DNA of 64,000 nucleotides from Colius striatus (Eukaryota > Chordata > Aves > Coliiformes > Coliidae), in contig NC_084790.1 of NCBI RefSeq assembly GCF_028858725.1, positions 4,408,001 to 4,472,000 on the forward strand, given 5' to 3'. The position numbers and the translations under genes are program-made. Below, piece after piece: positions 62,506 to 64,000 of this stretch. Below the pieces are notes generated by a model that saw only the letters and a list, made by a program, of their open reading frames with translations, was not told where the DNA came from and searched no databases. The number at the start of each line of letters is the position of its first letter. Position 1 is the stretch's first letter.

Positions 62506-62735
62506 GTAGGGACGCGGCCCCGGGCCCCCCCGCTCCCGCCGTCGGGTGTCCCCCCCGCGCCCTTTTCTCTCCGCGTTCAAGATGGCCGATGGCCGCCGCC
62601 TCCCCCCGCTTTGTGCCGCGGCCGCGCTGGTGCCCGAGGAGGGGGGAACCGGGAGACGCTCCCTCCCCGTCTACCCGCCACGGCGGGTACCGGCGAGGGG
62701 CTGCGGAGCCCTGACAGCCGCGCTTCCCGCAGATT

Positions 62736-62819
62736 CCCCCCCGCCCCCGTCCGTACCGCACTGCCCCGCGCCGCACCGGTGCGGCGCGGGGCAGTGCGGT
62801 ACGGACGGGGGCGGGGGGG
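62736..62819. repeat. perfect 84-bp palindrome, no spacer
   Basis: Two 42-bp arms (62736-62777 and 62778-62819) are exact reverse complements and meet at ACCGGT. I checked all 42 pairs base by base; the first mismatch is 62735/62820. A run of 17 G (62,813-62,829) overlaps the right edge. It could form a cruciform or be an assembly fold-back. Confidence 0.95.
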
Positions 62820-63039
62820 GGGGGGGGGGATTGCGGCGGGAGCCCCCCCCGGGGCGGGCTGTCAGCCGCTGTCCCCGTACAAAGGGGCTGCGGGGCACCG
62901 GGAGCGCCCCGCGTCCACCGGGGCTGCCCCACCCCCGGCCCCCAAAGCGTGTCTCGTCCATCGCCCCGCAAAAATAACGAAGCGGGAGCTGCGCGGGCCG
63001 GGCTGCAGCGGGGACACCGGGACGCAGCGCGGGGTCACG

Positions 63040-63380
63040 CGTGTCCGTGTCCCACGCGTGTCCGTGCGTCCGTGTGTCAGTGCCCCCGCGTGTCCGTGCC
63101 CCCGTGTGTCCGTGCCCCCGCGTGTCCGTGCCCCCGCGTGTCCGTACCCCACGTGTCTGTGCCCCCCCGCGTGTCCGTGCCCCCCGCGTGTCCGTGCATC
63201 CCTGTGTCCGTGTGTCCGTGCCCCCGCGTGCCCGTGCCCCCCGCGTGTCCGTGCGTCCCTGTGTCCGTGTGTCCGTGCCCCCGCGTGCCCGTGCCCCCCG
63301 CGTGTCCGTGCGTCCCTGTGTCCGTGTGTCCGTGTGTCCGTGCCCCCGCGTGTCCGTGCCCCCCCCCGCGTGTCCGCGCC
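63040..63380. repeat. GTGTCC-type minisatellite with higher-order unit
   Basis: The basic unit is about 16 bp (GCGTGTCCGTGCCCCC) with shorter GTGTCCGTGC forms. A composite unit of about 58 bp repeats three times from about 63,180. Long open frames on both strands (Thr/Arg/Gly/His or Pro/Val/Arg/Cys rich) are by-products. Confidence 0.9.
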
Positions 63381-63724
63381 CCCCGCACGCCGGACCCCCG
63401 CGCACACGTCCCGCCGCGGGCACGGGGACATGTGTGTCCTTGTTCGCGCACGGGTGTGCGGACACGCGTGTCCGTGCCCTCCTCGCCGTGCTTCCTCCCC
63501 GCTCCCCTCTGTTTCCATCCTCGGCAGAGGCCGGTACCGCGTCCCGCATCCCGAAGGCGGTGCGGGAGGTCCCGTCGGGGCGGCGAGTGCCGTCGAGGGG
63601 CGCGGGGTCACGCTCTGGAGCCTTTTTGTCGTGTTCCCGGCGCGTGGGGGCCCTTGGCTGGTGTGGGAGCGAGCGGGCAGTGCTGGGGGAAGCCGTCTCG
63701 GTTTATTTCCCGGGCTCTGGAGTT

Positions 63725-63744
63725 CGCCGCCGCCGCCGCCGCCG
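63725..63744. repeat. (CCG)n trinucleotide repeat
   Basis: About six CCG triplets inside the CpG island. It has no coding context that I can support. Confidence 0.8.
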
Positions 63745-64000
63745 GAGGGTCCCACGGGGAGGGGGCAGCCGGGCGGGTACAAGTTACCGGTGACTTTGAA
63801 ACGTCCTTCCCCACCCGTGCCTGGTGTAGGGGGAATTTTGGGGAAGGAGGCCGGGGGTCATCGTACTGGGCCACCGCCCAGAGACACAAAAGACCTCGAA
63901 AGTGGGGGCCGGAGGTGCACGGGATCCGGCAGCGGGCGGCTGGACCTCGGGCGCCGGTGGAGAGACGGGGCGGCCCCGAGGGCTCCGGCGAGGCCGGTGC

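Noticed and set aside
63041-63400. CRISPR-like direct repeats
   Set aside because: There are no unique spacers of constant length; it is a simple minisatellite in a vertebrate genome.
62671-63793. Open frames of 250-306 codons on both strands near the right edge
   Set aside because: They run through the GTGTCC repeat, the palindrome and CpG-rich DNA; the peptides are low complexity and have no domain.

Overview
The window is avian nuclear DNA, from a bird other than the standard chicken reference as far as can be judged. Three signs support this. CR1 LINE fragments occur in both orientations, with CR1-type 3' tails. LTR pieces resemble a bird-specific endogenous retrovirus family. The genes are compact, have CpG-island promoters, and follow the order CWC25 - PIP4K2B - PSMB3 that I know from human 17q12, as expected of a GC-rich bird microchromosome. 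No bacterial-type operon, CRISPR array or phage is present.

Region 1 (1-15,000) is a tRNA-Cys(GCA) array. Ten intact 72-nt genes lie on the + strand, together with three identical 19-nt tRNA stubs. The genes are almost identical to each other and are separated by CR1 pieces. Positions 826-9,247 are built from about 3.1-kb tandem units; the first two units each carry a stub plus two intact genes and the third is partial and mosaic. Two kinds of 5' flank occur; one has a TATA-like box 58-59 bp upstream of the tRNA.

Region 2 (15,000-19,050) holds a + strand CR1, a CpG-rich block with tRNA-like Pol III box pairs, and LTR-retroelement remnants that include a tRNA-Lys-type primer-binding-site-like sequence. 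These remnants run up to the CWC25 promoter.

Region 3 (19,200-57,700) holds three complete protein-coding genes, all reconstructed with canonical splice sites. CWC25 (+, 10 coding exons, 414 aa) is a spliceosome step-one factor. PIP4K2B (+, 10 coding exons, 422 aa) is the type II beta phosphatidylinositol-5-phosphate 4-kinase and has a long 3' UTR. PSMB3 (-, 6 coding exons, 205 aa) is the proteasome beta-3 subunit. PIP4K2B and PSMB3 converge tail to tail, with their poly(A) signals about 0.4 kb apart. The three are housekeeping or signalling genes linked by position, not by one pathway.

Region 4 (57,750-64,000) is very GC-rich and repetitive. It contains a 29-bp minisatellite, a single tRNA-Asn(GTT) gene, a long pyrimidine tract, an A/G-rich tract, a CpG island with a probable 5' non-coding exon (PCGF2 by synteny only), a perfect 84-bp palindrome and a GTGTCC-type minisatellite. 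The clearest unusual items are the amplified tRNA-Cys array with its stubs and the zero-spacer palindrome. I found no convincing new protein-coding system.
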